DNA of 64,000 nucleotides. Origin: Lithodes maja (Eukaryota; Arthropoda; Malacostraca; Decapoda; Lithodidae). The stretch lies in the NCBI GenBank assembly GCA_037953745.1, contig JBAKBP010001422.1, forward strand, positions 124,001-188,000. Reading direction: 5' to 3'. Below the pieces are notes generated by a model. That model had not been told where the DNA came from, searched no databases, and worked only from the letters and a program-made list of their open reading frames with translations. Below, in pieces: positions 21,217 through 33,300 of this stretch (position 1 is the first letter of the stretch; each line of letters opens with the position of its first letter). The position numbers and the translations under genes are program-made.

Positions 21217-23176
21217 ATGCCCCAGAACGAGAAGCCCACCACAGAAGCCACGAACGAACACCACACAGAAACACCAAAGGAAAGGTCCACAGAACGAAAG
21301 GACCAGCTGACCGAGCCAGCCATTTCAGACAGGCCCAAGCCCGCAGGGCTAAGCAGCTCCTGGCTACACCCATTTACCTTTTCTAAACTGACCATTTTCC
21401 ACACCTCACGTACACTAACCCCCTCGTGTCCTACACTCCTAACTACAAAGATGATGAACAGGAATATACATTCATATTAAAAACACCCATGCCCTGTCCC
21501 GACGTTGAGCCAATGCCAACACATCAGACAGCCATAATTATATCTATGTATGTTCTTACATCCGAGAAGTAGATGTTATATATCTTAGAAGTTAAAACAC
21601 CCACGCTTGTCCCTAGACCTCGTATATCATTTTCCATGACGAGTATAGATATATGTAACCCGTGCTCAGTCGCCCCTTGCATTGTTCCTCTAGTAACTAA
21701 GTATTAATATTAACATTCCCTAACATCTTGTCTTGCCAGACTAAGCTTCTGAAGACCCATCGCCCCATAAATCTATGTATGCAATCCTTAGGTTAAGTAT
21801 TTTTATCCGCCATTGTGTTCACCTTTTTCCATTTACTTTCCACAATTGTCATACGTCTTCCCCTTGCCTCCTTCGTATCCACAGCCCACACTACGCCAAT
21901 TTACTTCGTGTCTTACACCTCTTACCCCAACCAGAGATTGTATAAGATAACCTGGTTACCAGTATCTGTCATAAGTACCCCGAAACAATAACTAAGTACC
22001 CCTACGAACTGCCGCTGTTGTTGGTATTTATATTTAATAGAAAACGCAGTTCCCAGGGCCAACTAATAGTATCCATAACCCTCGGACTGATCACATAACT
22101 CTATCTTTTCCAGACTCATATACCACCCCATAGTTGCATTCCCCGGTAGCATATTTTGGCTAACGTATTCTACTGCCTTTTCAAACTTCCATATCAATTG
22201 TAGCCTAATGCCACTCCCACGCCCAGGGACCTTAGGGGCAAAATTTCCCTGTAGCCCTTGAACTCTCCCCCCCTCTCATTAAGAATTCCCGCGCTTCTCG
22301 ACTCTTGTCCGACCTAGCCTCTCTCTCATACCTCTTGAAGATCCTTGAATTGTCCGTTGCTAACGCTCTCCAACCTTTTATATATATACTCCTATCCAGC
22401 CTACCTTCACTTAGTAGGCCAGAACAACATTAGAACTTTACTAGCCCCTTGCATGCCATCTATTCTCTTACAACACATTCACAACCCTGCACCCAATGGT
22501 CGTCGGTGCGAGGCTAGCCGCCCCGCCAGTAACTAACTTCTATTGCCATACTTCCAGATAAATGTGGCAGAGTTAGCAACCCAGTCTCCACCACATCCAG
22601 CAAACCCTACAATTAACAACCAGCCGAGTAAAACCAGCTAGCTAAGGCACCTTCGGTTTTGGTATTAAAGACACCCACATCTGTCTCATACACAGAGGGT
22701 TATTACAAACACTGGTGATATGGCAAGCCCCTAGCCACAGCCGCCGGACGACTATCACAGAAAGAGGGCGCCCAGCTCCCCCTTTTTGCCCACCCGAGGA
22801 GGGAGACCCCCACCCCCGCGGAGGTATACCTGGCCCCTGTTTTGACTTTCGAGTCATTGCCAGGTAGCACAGGAATTCTTCCTATCAATGAACTAACCAT
22901 GAATGACTAACACCTTTACTAACCTCTATTAACTCACAATAAACCATTTACCTTTCTTGCATGCTCTGATCACTAAATTAGCACCTCAGCTATACCATAG
23001 AATGAAGATTGAACAATCTAGAGAGACGCTCCTATCACAGCTGTCCCCATCCTCCTCGCAAAGTAGATCCAGTCTCTCTCCCCTAAATACGTCCAGTATA
23101 GCCAAAATAGTACCTCTTACTAAGGCTCAGTTATATGAAAATATAAAGGCTTCCTATAGCCCTGTGCCACAACAGT
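21217..23176 (-). repeat. Module I, copy C, first part
   Basis: Same orientation and order as 2299-4440, starting 'aaaatgccccagaacgag'. It is interrupted at 'ccacaacagtaat' (23176) by a LINE and resumes at 27970. Module T is absent upstream of its left border. Confidence 0.65.
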
Positions 23177-23569
23177 AATAATAATAATAATAATACTTTA
23201 TTTCAGACTCACACAGTACAGAGGGGACCATACTGGGGTCCATATATACCTTACAGTAACATAAATATATATAAATATATATAAGCTACTGTACATAGGC
23301 TACATAAAATAAAAAGAAATTAAATAATACCCAGCTTGCTATCATGTAGTTCACAGCACTGCCTCAACCAAAAACAGTGGTCATCAAACTACTGTGTTAC
23401 CAAAACCACTGTTCTAATTATGTACAGTACCATGCCTCACATAATTTAGCTTCCGGTACAGTATGTTGCTACAGTACAGTATAGGAATATCGGTACTGTA
23501 CTGCACTATGAGGATCAGTACTGGTATGCTAATTCTGTAGAGTAGCAGACCTGAAATCATTACTTAAGG

Positions 23570-26449
23570 TTAAATATAGAGCAACTTCCTCCAGTGTGCC
23601 TGGATCCTGGAGGTGTACACTATGCTTGGAGTTTGTAGCATTTTAATGATCCTGTTCTCAGAAGTGTTAAGGCGCTGAATGAATTTATATGTTAGCTTTC
23701 TAATGAGTGATTTGTAACAGTGTAAGTTCATATAGGCACATAGCGTACTTGTACTCTCATATTTTGAGAGCCCCAGAAACATTTTCATGATATTGTGATA
23801 TGAGATACTTAGTCTATTCACTGTAATTTTCTTATAGTTCCACCATAGTTGTGCTGTATACATTGGTGAGCAGTAGGAGTTGAACAATGTTATTTTTGTA
23901 TCCCATGTGCACATATGAAATTTTCTTAACATTGAATTTCCCTGCATGTAAAGTTGCCTTCGCTGACGACCCATATCCTCATCATCTGAGCGATCACATG
24001 AAATATAGTGTCCTAGATACTTTACTTTACTTACTTCTTCTATAATTTCTTCATACAAATGGAATTTAGGTAGCTTTGATTTCAATAGAAGGTTAGATTT
24101 AAATATTATGATATTGCTCTTTATAGGATTAAATTTGACTGAATGTTCGATTCCAAATTTTTCACATACTCTTAATAATTTATCCAGTCCTGCTCCAGAG
24201 GGCGCGATTAAGGCTAGGTCATCAGCATACATGAGATGATTTACAATGGTGCTGCCAATACAGCACCCAGTGCGAGTCTTGTTCAGCTCCAGACTAAGAT
24301 CATCCATGTAGACGTTGAAAAGATACGGAGACAATATCCCCCCCTGCCTAACACCATTGGTTACGGCGAAAGATCCTGACAGGATGTTGCCCCATCTTAC
24401 ACACATTTTTTGATTAGCATACCAGAAAATAAGTATCCTAACAATATAGCTAGGCACTCCCCTGTTAACTAATTTTTCAAATAAGGTTTTGTGACACACC
24501 CTATCAAAAGCCTTACTTGCATCAAGAAAACAAGAGAAAATTGAGCTATTTAGCTTGTTGTATGTATCAATCACTTCTTTCAGCACATATATGCATTGGT
24601 CTGTGCCGTGATTTTTCTTAAAGCCAAACTGATTGCTGCTGGTGACAATATATGCAGACATTCTTTCTAGCATTATCATTTCAACTACCTTACTCACCAC
24701 ACTAGCAAGTGCTACTGGGCGGTAGTTGTCTTTTGCTGTAATTTGACCTGATTTATCTTTCATGACAGGAACAAGTATTACGGATATCATAGACTCCGGC
24801 AGGACACCATGCGTAAATAGACTGGTGATGCAAGAACTAAGTTTATCTATTAACAACTTATCTGCATATTTAAGATGTTCTGCATATATACCATCCAGCC
24901 CACAAGCTTTATTTAGATTAAGTTTTCTTATGGCATTCTCAAGATCACTTTCAGTCACTTTAATGTCTTCATAATTACTATCTTTCACATATTGAATTGC
25001 ACCATTAGTAGACCTTTGGTTTACACTGTTAAGTAGTTCCTTAAAATGAGTTTTCCATAAGTCAGCAATGTTCTCTTCACCCGTAACCCCCTCAACACTG
25101 ACAGGTAATGGTGTGTTACAATTTTGCATGGATCTGATGTCCTTCCAAAAACAGTTAGTATCCTTTTCTGCCAGACTCTTTGCAAGGGCTTCCTTCCTTA
25201 ATTGGTTTTCATTTTGCTTAATAAATCTAATGGCATATTTGGTCCTAGCCTTTGCTCTTTTGTGAAGTTCAAATATAGGCCCCTGTCTAGGCTGACCTAC
25301 TTCAAGCCAATGAGACCTAGCATCTCTGGAGGCCTGATACAGGTCAGCCACATAGTCTTGCCAACCTGGCTTATTGAATGAGGACTTATATTTATGGCTA
25401 TTAAAAATACTTTCCCCCGCTTTTGATAAAGAATCTATTATACTATTGTAAAATTTAATAATGTCCTTTCTGTGTTGTGCATCACTACATTTTGGATCCC
25501 TGCATTGTGCTACACCATTACCATCATATTGCACCCTATTTAATAAGTCTTTGGTTTTATCACAGTACATTTGGCACTCTTCATTTGAGATTACATTCCA
25601 TGGAACTTTTGCCTTGATGCTATTGCTAGTTTCTGTTATTTCCGGTGCCTTATTAATTTGGATTGTTAATTCTATAGGTATGTGGTCGTCATCCGTAATG
25701 TCGTATCTTATGGCCATTTCTGAGATAGAGTCATGAAAGTCAGAGCTAGAGATTGCATGATCAAGCCACGACCTGGTCTCCCATGCTTCACTAACATATG
25801 TATAGCTATTTTCTGGAAGCAGGTTTTTGGAGGACAAAATTAAACCTTGCTCCTCACAAAACCTTAACATATGTTTAGCAAACATGGAACCACCCAACTC
25901 GTGAGGGGTAGCATTCCAATCACCTACCACTGAGTAACACGTTATCTCTAGTTCAGAAATTAGGCCACCAAGCTCCCCTAACTTTTCCAAATAAAGTTCT
26001 TCATTTTCTGCACACTGATACGGTAAGTAAACACAAAATATTGCAAATTTTCTGTGTCCCACTTCCAGCTGTATTCCCGCACACCAGCTTAAATTTGTCT
26101 CAATGGTTTTAATTACACTATCTAGGCACGATCTCCACATTATTGCAACTCCCCCTGGGGGGTGACCTGCCACAATACCATCACGTGTGTCCGTAGTGGA
26201 GACCCCGTACCCATGGAAATCTTTATCTAATATGTTCAAATTACCTAAGTCCTGTTTTGTGTACCAGGTTTCCTGAAGGCAGACTATGTCACTGGTCCTT
26301 AATGTAGATACGATGTCAGGTCGCAACAGGAGATTCCTCTTTGTTTTGGGGAGTCCTCTGCAATTGTATGAAGTTACTTTTATACTTGCTGCTGTTGTTG
26401 GTATCCCCTCCATTACTGCGAGTTGAATAGTGGTGTGCGATGCCTCCAA
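23570..26449 (-). CDS. LINE ORF2: AP endonuclease and reverse transcriptase
   Basis: 959 codons, uninterrupted. The endonuclease lies at about 24-262: SYNCRG (Asn), QETW 59-62 (catalytic Glu), GDWN 176-179, SWLDH and DDHIP near 255, the final Asp-His pair. The RT lies at about 505-800: KACGLDGI, NYRPVALASVVSKV, FLDASKAFDRV with the first catalytic Asp, NGVRQGGILSPYLF, and MYADDLALIA with YADD at 741-744. The C-terminal region after YLGHYIS is Cys/Tyr-rich without a zinc knuckle. The start overlaps the ORF1 end by 37 bases in another frame, as is common in LINEs. Clade is uncertain (CR1/I-like). All catalytic motifs appear intact. Confidence 0.9.
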   Translation of the reverse strand: MEASHTTIQLAVMEGIPTTAASIKVTSYNCRGLPKTKRNLLLRPDIVSTLRTSDIVCLQETWYTKQDLGNLNILDKDFHGYGVSTTDTRDGIVAGHPPGGVAIMWRSCLDSVIKTIETNLSWCAGIQLEVGHRKFAIFCVYLPYQCAENEELYLEKLGELGGLISELEITCYSVVGDWNATPHELGGSMFAKHMLRFCEEQGLILSSKNLLPENSYTYVSEAWETRSWLDHAISSSDFHDSISEMAIRYDITDDDHIPIELTIQINKAPEITETSNSIKAKVPWNVISNEECQMYCDKTKDLLNRVQYDGNGVAQCRDPKCSDAQHRKDIIKFYNSIIDSLSKAGESIFNSHKYKSSFNKPGWQDYVADLYQASRDARSHWLEVGQPRQGPIFELHKRAKARTKYAIRFIKQNENQLRKEALAKSLAEKDTNCFWKDIRSMQNCNTPLPVSVEGVTGEENIADLWKTHFKELLNSVNQRSTNGAIQYVKDSNYEDIKVTESDLENAIRKLNLNKACGLDGIYAEHLKYADKLLIDKLSSCITSLFTHGVLPESMISVILVPVMKDKSGQITAKDNYRPVALASVVSKVVEMIMLERMSAYIVTSSNQFGFKKNHGTDQCIYVLKEVIDTYNKLNSSIFSCFLDASKAFDRVCHKTLFEKLVNRGVPSYIVRILIFWYANQKMCVRWGNILSGSFAVTNGVRQGGILSPYLFNVYMDDLSLELNKTRTGCCIGSTIVNHLMYADDLALIAPSGAGLDKLLRVCEKFGIEHSVKFNPIKSNIIIFKSNLLLKSKLPKFHLYEEIIEEVSKVKYLGHYISCDRSDDEDMGRQRRQLYMQGNSMLRKFHMCTWDTKITLFNSYCSPMYTAQLWWNYKKITVNRLSISYHNIMKMFLGLSKYESTSTLCAYMNLHCYKSLIRKLTYKFIQRLNTSENRIIKMLQTPSIVYTSRIQAHWRKLLYI

Positions 26450-27969
26450 GTCCCAGAAGCCTCTGCACTGTCCTCATTGGGATATTGTCTTGGTTCTCTG
26501 TACCAGTTGACATATGCATCTTCTGGCCACAGGTCAGGATTCATGAAAACATCTGGATCTGGACATTCGCTAGTTATACAAAAGGAGGCACAGGTAGTGG
26601 ACCTGGAGAGGGTGGTCAGCTGTCTTACCTCTATATTTATATGTAGATTATCAGCCAAGTATGTCTTGAGATTCTCAGCAGTAACACTAGGGTTGAATCC
26701 TGTGGCAAACACCCTAGCTAGTCAGGGCCTTTTGATGGTATTGAGGCCAGTATCCTTGACCCTACCTTTAATTCCTGGCTGGTTTCTCGGTCTAGGGTGA
26801 ACCTGCTCGCCTTCCCTAGAGTAGCGAGGCTTGCCATTCACCCATTTGACCATAGTCCATGGGTTTTCCCTTGCATTGGCTCCTTCATTTGGTTCAGTTT
26901 GTGTAGGTAAATTTGAGGATGGTGTAGCTGGCACTGTATTATCTTCTCTCGTTGCCGACGATAAAGATTGCTGTTGTGTTCGGTGTTGTTGCTGTTGTGG
27001 TCGCTGCTGCTGCCACACCTGGTGTTGCCTTTGATATGAATGCTGCTACTGGGTTAGTTTGGATTGTTGTAGTTGTCGCTGGTGTTGTTGTTTTTGTTGA
27101 TGCTGTTGCTGCTGCTGCACCTGCTGTTGTTGCTGCTGCACCTGCTGCTGTTGTTGCTGCTGCACCTGCTGCTGTTGTTGCTGCTGCACCTGCTGTTGTT
27201 GCTGCTGCATCTGCTGTTGTTGCTGCTGCACCTGCTGTTGTTGCTGTTGCACCTGCTGGTGCTGCTGCTGTTGTGGTTGTTGCTGCTGTTGTGGTTGTTG
27301 CTGCTGTTGTTGTTGTTGCTGTTGATGCTGTTGTTGTATGGGTCGCTGTTGTTGCTGGGGCTGTTGTGTTTGGAGTTGTTGCAGCTGTTGCTGTTGTAGT
27401 TCAGCCTGCTGTTGCTGGTGGTGGTGTTGTAGGCCTATGGGTGGTTGTTGTTGTTGATGCTGTTGTTCTAGATGCTGCTGCTGAGCCTGCTGTTGTTGTG
27501 TCACTTGTGCCTGTGGTTGAGGTGGAGCGTTAGTAGAGTTATTTTCTAACTTATTCACTCTGTCAGCTACATTTGAAACCACACTGCTTATGTCCACTAT
27601 GGTTTCTTTTTGACCTGTGGTACACTCTCTCAGTAATTTAACTTCCATTTGGGTGTTCTTGATTTCACTAAGTAGCACTGACACATCTATCCTATCAAAT
27701 TGTATAGGTGGTAGGTCCTTTAGGTCCATGGCCACGAAAGTGGGTAAGCCCACAGCCTTACTCTCTTGTAGCAATTTAATAATGTCTTTAATGTTCTCAG
27801 CACTTTTGTTTGCACCAACTCGTTTAATATTTCGATAATTGTTATCTTCACTAGTACCAATAAGATGGAACACTCTGTTCTTGGCTGCCACAATTTTATC
27901 TTCATCATAAAAGGGCACACACAGCTGCACAATACTGTCTGTAGGTAGACTATCTAAAATAAATACCAT
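26413..27969 (-). pseudogene. LINE ORF1 with polyglutamine tract, broken by two stops
   Basis: One reading frame spans the segment but is closed by TAG at 27046-27048 (inside the Gln-rich run, probably from CAG) and by TGA at 26722-26724. The N-terminal 140 residues (MVFILDSLPTDS...) include a helical, probably coiled-coil part (SDVSSVVSNVADRVNKLE-like region near 125-145). About 150 residues of polyGln follow. The C-terminal part after the second stop begins LARVFATGFNPSVTAENL, and its later PDLWPEDAYV portion resembles the nucleic-acid-binding end of other LINE ORF1 proteins. It likely encoded the RNA-binding partner of ORF2. Both stops are in frame, so the damage is point mutation, or these are recoding sites. 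Confidence 0.7.
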
Positions 27970-28612
27970 CTTACCTAGTCTCCATTTCTATTGAGAGCTC
28001 AATTAAGTCCATAAGACTCGAGATCCCTACTGTCTACAGGGTCCAGAACCGAGCCTATAAATCTAACTCCCGCCCCCAGTCAAATCAGTTGAAAGCTAGA
28101 CACCAACCAGGGGTCACTACCCTGCAGTTAACTTCTAACTCTGCCCTTGTGTTGTTCCGGAGTGAGATCCCAGAGCCGGCAGACTCCGTGGCAGATTTGG
28201 ATAGAAGGACCTGCCCACGTATTTAAGAACTTCACACATATGGCCCCCCTGGACGGCCGCGGAACCAGTCGTTAGCCCCCAACATCATGGACGCAAGATA
28301 AGCAGGACCAGACTCATCAGATACTACCCAAGATTCTCTTTAGCAGTACTACATATTACTGTGCTATTTAGAGATTCACTAATTAATATTTCTACGAAGT
28401 GGCTAAGACCTTGCCAGTGTAATTCATACTTAACCATTCCATTTGGGACGTACTAAGCGATCAGTGCTCTTTAATTAACAGGCGACCTTGACTCTCGTAA
28501 TTACCTTATTCAGATATTAAAACTCTAGTGATGTCTAACGTTCGCCCACTGATTTGCGTTCTATGTATTTCTGAAACAAGGATATAAAACTTAGATCAGT
28601 ACCCCCTGAGGT
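27970..28612. repeat. Module I copy C end and module T partial
   Basis: 27970-28345 matches 4437-4907 (end of module I). 28346-28612 matches the first 270 bases of plus-oriented module T (from about 4912), including 'ccattccatttgggacgtac' and 'cgttcgcccactgattt', and breaks off after 'tcagtaccccctgagg'. The I-T junction is the same as at 4907/4912. Confidence 0.65.
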
Positions 28613-30025
28613 ACTGGGGGGGCGTGAGGGCGTGTGTGTTCGAGCCTTTGAAGGGAGAGGACGTATGGATTTTTCTCTCCGTGGTGAACAGCAAGTTAGT
28701 GAGGGAAGGGGTGGTGATGGAATTGTGAAATATACAACAGGGTGAGTGGGAAATTACGGTGATTTGATATTGGGTGAAACTCTGGAGTTCTATCTAACCA
28801 AAATCAAACAACATGTGAAAGAAGAGACAGAAAATTGAAGAGTGCTGTGCCAGGCAGCGAGGGAGGCGTAAGGACGAGGGGCAAGCCGATGCCAGGCAAA
28901 ATACCCTCCACCCTTGACTGTCTCCAGCCAACACCACTCACCCTAGGGTGTGCCCCCCCCCCCCCCTTCCCCACCCACATCCCATCTGTCATCGCGCCAG
29001 TGCATGGAGAAGCTGGTCGTGTGAAAGTGGACCGAAATATTCTGCATGGCGCTAATGCTGAGAGGACGACTGCAGCAGGGGGAAGTATGCAGGAGAGAGA
29101 CAGCGAAGTACAGCAGAGGCGAAAAGGCGGAGTAAGGGAATAGAGGAAGGAGCCATAAACCTCGCTGACCACAACACTCCCCCCCCCCCCCCCACCCCTC
29201 TCTACCTCTCCTCCCCTCGCTTAAAGTAATATGATACCTGACAGTATAAAAGCAAAACAAAAGTGTATTTAAGTATGGTTCTTATCTAAATCCATGGGGG
29301 AGATTTGTATTGAAAACAAAATGTCAGTGGTAGTTTTTGATGCAATGCAGCTTAAAAATAAATGTGTGTTTGTGTAAGAGTAGTAGTAGCTACTGTATAA
29401 TAGAGAGAGAGAAACACAGTGACAACAAGTATTCAACCCCCCCCTCCCCCCCCCCCCCATCCTTACCCACACATTCACTTCCTCCCCTCTCCTTCCCTCT
29501 TCCTTCCACTTTCCACTTTCCTCAATGTCCCTCATGCTAATAATTTACATGAGTAACATGATGTAATATTTTGTACATATTTTTGACTTGAAAATAATTA
29601 AATCTTAGGACATAATTGGCTGGTTTCCATTTAAAGTTAGGCATATTTAGAATGTAAAGCGGCTCAAATTGCCAAGGTTTCTTTAGCTTTGTATAGAGTC
29701 ATTTAGCTTTGAGGAAACAGGCCGATTATATTAGGTAGGGTTATATATGATTTATGGCCGAGTCAGGAAATCAGACTTGAAGTGGTATATTTCATGTGAG
29801 AGTTATCTCTAACGAACTAGTAACTAAGTATACTATTTAAAATAAGGTATAATTCGCTGATATATTATGTGCATACTGATAACCAGGACCTTTTTCTCAA
29901 ACTAATAGTAGATTTCTAACATCCTTCTTTAATCCTTAGCACTATTGTGACACTTGTCTTTTTAATAATTTTACTCTCTTAATTAGTGTATTTCCTTTCT
30001 CACTACAATAATCGTTTTGTATTAA

Positions 30026-30082
<57 letters not shown>

Positions 30083-30398
30083 GTATATATATACCGTGTA
30101 TATATATATATTTTTTTTTCCGTGTTTATTCTGTGTGCGTATTTTTAAACACTACTTTTATTTTACTTTATTTTTCTATTTTCTTTTGCACTCACTGTCT
30201 TGTAATATAGCCTGATCTTCTGTAGCCTTGCATCATACTAGGTGAGTTAAATAACTTATCTTACTCTTTCTATCTCTAACGCTACTCATAGGATGTTTAC
30301 ATTTTCACCTTTATCGGGCAGAGGCTCGTCCCTTAGGAAGAAATGATAGATAGACTCAGTATTAGGGAATAGGTAGGAAATTATGATAATAAGACAAG
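28613..30398. other. Non-coding DNA with homopolymer and dinucleotide repeats
   Basis: C-runs lie at about 28956-28967, 29178-29193 and 29441-29458. A (TA)n tract spans about 30027-30112. No open frame with a recognisable motif is present, and the longer frames arise from C/G-rich low complexity. The region just before 30399 could hold the 5' UTR of the RT element that follows. Confidence 0.5.
30027..30112. repeat. (TA)n microsatellite
   Basis: Alternating TA over most of the span, broken by 'tccgg' and 'accgtg'. The 'ccggtatatatataccg' part forms a small palindrome. Confidence 0.9.
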
Positions 30399-33300
30399 AT
30401 GATATTAACTCGGTCCCAGTCGAGGAATAATCCTGATGACAGACAAAACGCAGTGAGAGATGCAGTACAAATGAACCGTGAAACAGACAATGAAGTTAAT
30501 GGAGATGTACAAGCAAACCCTGTTAGAGAAAATGCAGAAAATAACAATCAACAACTGCAGCCCGCAGAAGAAAACGCAGGAATCAATAATTCGCAAGACA
30601 ACAGAGGTGTGGAACAAAATAATGAAAATAGTGTAGGCCTAAACGAAGATAATGAGAGAGAAATAATCGAAAATCGTGAACAGAACGAACGACCTCGTAA
30701 CGTAAACATGAATGGTGGAGAATGGATGGGACATTCTGGTGACGGACTCACAACATTAGTGAATGAAATCTATACAGAAGTGATACAATGGCAACATAAT
30801 AAGTTTGAACTACCGATTTGTGAAGCCGCAAAAGATATGCTGGGGGAACTCAGACGTATGATCCTAAAGTATGTTCAGGATGCCCCTTTGGCGCACGTGG
30901 CAATCAAGATAGCTTCTTTCATTCCTCAGTTGTTCCTTCAAAGAAAAAGACCAAAGGGAAAACTGAATGAGAACATTAAAGCGCTGAAACAGAGAATGGA
31001 GTGGTGGAAAAATGGGGAGTTAGACAAAATTCTTAGCCAAGTACGAGCAATCCAGCAAAGACTGAAAACAAAACAACGAAGAAAGAGGAAGCCAGATGAT
31101 ATGGCACGATCAGTGGGAAATAGCATGAGGATTGGTAAAGTGGCACAGGCAGTCAGAATGGTCACTGGGGAAGCCTCAAGTGGGGTGCACGAAGTGAATC
31201 GACGCATCTTGGACCAGCTGAAGGAGAAACACCCAGAAGCAAAACCAGCAAGTGATGAGGCCAAACTAGACGGGGAATATGTTCCTCCAGACCCGGTGAT
31301 ATATGAGAATATAACTGGAGACCTCATATGGAGAAAGGCGCTGAAAACACAGGGAGGAGCAGGTCCATCAGGAGTAGATGCTAAGAATTGGAGGATCTTC
31401 CTAAGTCAAAACAAGTTTGGTTCAGCCGCGGGTGACCTTTGTGAAGCAATAGCAATGCTGGCAAAGAAACTTGCATCATCACCATGCGTGAACATAGAAG
31501 CTCTGACAGCATGTCGCCTGATACCTTTAAATAAGAATCCAGGAGTTAGACCAGTAGGCGTTGGGGAAGTTCTTAGAAGGATTATAGGAAAAGCAATCAT
31601 GTCTGTATTTGGAAAAGATGTACAAAGAGCAGTGGGCAACTTACAAGTATGTGCAGGACAGCAAGCCGGAGGAGAAGCAGCAATACATGCAATGGGGAAG
31701 GTGTATCATGAGGAAGATTGTGAAGCGGTACTGCTAGTGGATGCAACAAATGCCTTTAACACCATTAATAGGGAGGCAGCTATTCACAACATCAAGATCA
31801 AATGCCCGAGCATCGCAAAGTACATAGAAAATACTTATAAGGAGCCAGCTAACCTGTATATAGTTGGAAGCACAAAGAAGGAAGAAATGAAAATTCTCAA
31901 ATCAAATGAAGGAACAACGCAAGGAGATCCAGTGGCAATGGCAATGTACGCACTGGCACTATCAATTCTGCAGCAGAAAATAAAACATGAGGTAACCCGA
32001 GTGAAACAAGTGGCGTATGCAGATGACCTCACAGGTGCAGGAAAAATAGGGGATCTCAAAGAATGGTGGCGGAGAGTACAATCGATAGGCGAAGTCATTG
32101 GGTACCATCCGAATGCTAGTAAATCTGTACTAATAGTGAAAGAAAACAAGTATGAAGAAGCGGTGCAGACTTTTGATGGGACAGGAGTGAAGATTACAAA
32201 GGAGGGTCAACGCCATTTAGGAGCAGTAATAGGCACAGAAGAATGCAAGAGAGACTATGTGCGAAAAAAGGTAGCAGAGTGGGTAAAGGAAGTGAAAACC
32301 CTGGCAGACATTGCGAAATCTGAACCACATGCTGCATATACAGCCTTCACATATGGTGTTAAGCACAGATGGACCTTTCTTATGAGAACAGTGCCTGGCA
32401 TTAGACAGATGCTCCAACCGCTTGAAGAAGCAATCAGAGGAACATTCATACCGGCCCTAACAGAGATGGAAGGCGTCACGCAAGAGCTAAGAGATCTATT
32501 AGCTCTTCCGCCAAGGTTCGGAGGTATGGGGATCATAAACCCAGTGGAGGCGGCACTACATGAGAACCAAAATTCCCTTAAACTTACTACGTCTCTGACA
32601 GAAAAAATACGGGAGCAAAATGAAAATGATGAGGTGGACGAAGAGGAACAACGAAATGCAAGACAGGAAATTACAAAGAGCAGAGAAGAGAGACAGAAAC
32701 ATAGCCTAGAACAAATTAAGACCAGATGTAGGGAAGAACTGAAAATGAGAGTTGAGATGGCACAAGACACGGGGGCTTCAAATTGGCTCACATCATTACC
32801 AATAAAGGAGAAAGGCTTCAGCTTAAATAAACAAGAATTCAATGATGCCGTAGCCTTGAGGTATGGGTGGCCAGTTTCGAACCTGCCGCTGAAATGTGCA
32901 TGTGGTGAAATAAACAACTCAGACCACTGTATGACTTGTAAGAAAGGAGGATTCATCTGTATCCGGCATGATGAAGTACGAGACATCACTGCACAAATGC
33001 TGGACGAGGTGTGCCATGATGTCAGAATCGAACCGGAACTTCTGCCTATGGACGGACAGCGCTTGGCCCACAATACTGCAAATACTTCAAATGAAGCAAG
33101 AGTGGACGTAAGTGCTCGAGGTTTTTGGACGAGGGGACAACGGGCTTTTTTCGACATCAGAATCTTCAATCCAAGAGCACAAACATATCGTGAGCGAGGA
33201 CACAAGGCGGCATACTTGAGAAACGAAAGTGAGAAAAAACGCGCTTATGAAGAAAGAATTTTGAACAGGGATCAAGGAAGCTTTACTCCTCTGGTCTTCT

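Larger units (their letters stand above)
23177..27969 (-). mobile_element. Two-ORF LINE inserted in module I
   Basis: Non-LTR element on the minus strand with ORF1 (27969 to 26413), ORF2 (26449 to 23570) and an (AAT)n tract at the 3' end (23177-23195 on the plus strand). Module I copy A, 'cagtaatcaccatcttacg', shows the empty site. The ATG of ORF1 (27967-27969) lies at the insertion border, so there is no visible 5' UTR and the start codon may partly derive from target DNA. Confidence 0.8.

Noticed and set aside
26952..27533. Plus-strand Val/Ala-rich and Leu-rich open frames
   Set aside because: They are the opposite-strand reading of the polyglutamine (CAG/CAA) run in LINE ORF1.
28804..29260. 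Gly/Pro-rich frames on both strands
   Set aside because: Driven by C-runs and high GC; no motif and heavily overlapping.
32255..33205. 316-codon minus-strand frame opposite the RT
   Set aside because: Shadow of the intact 1051-codon plus-strand RT; Ser/Cys/Phe-rich without motifs.
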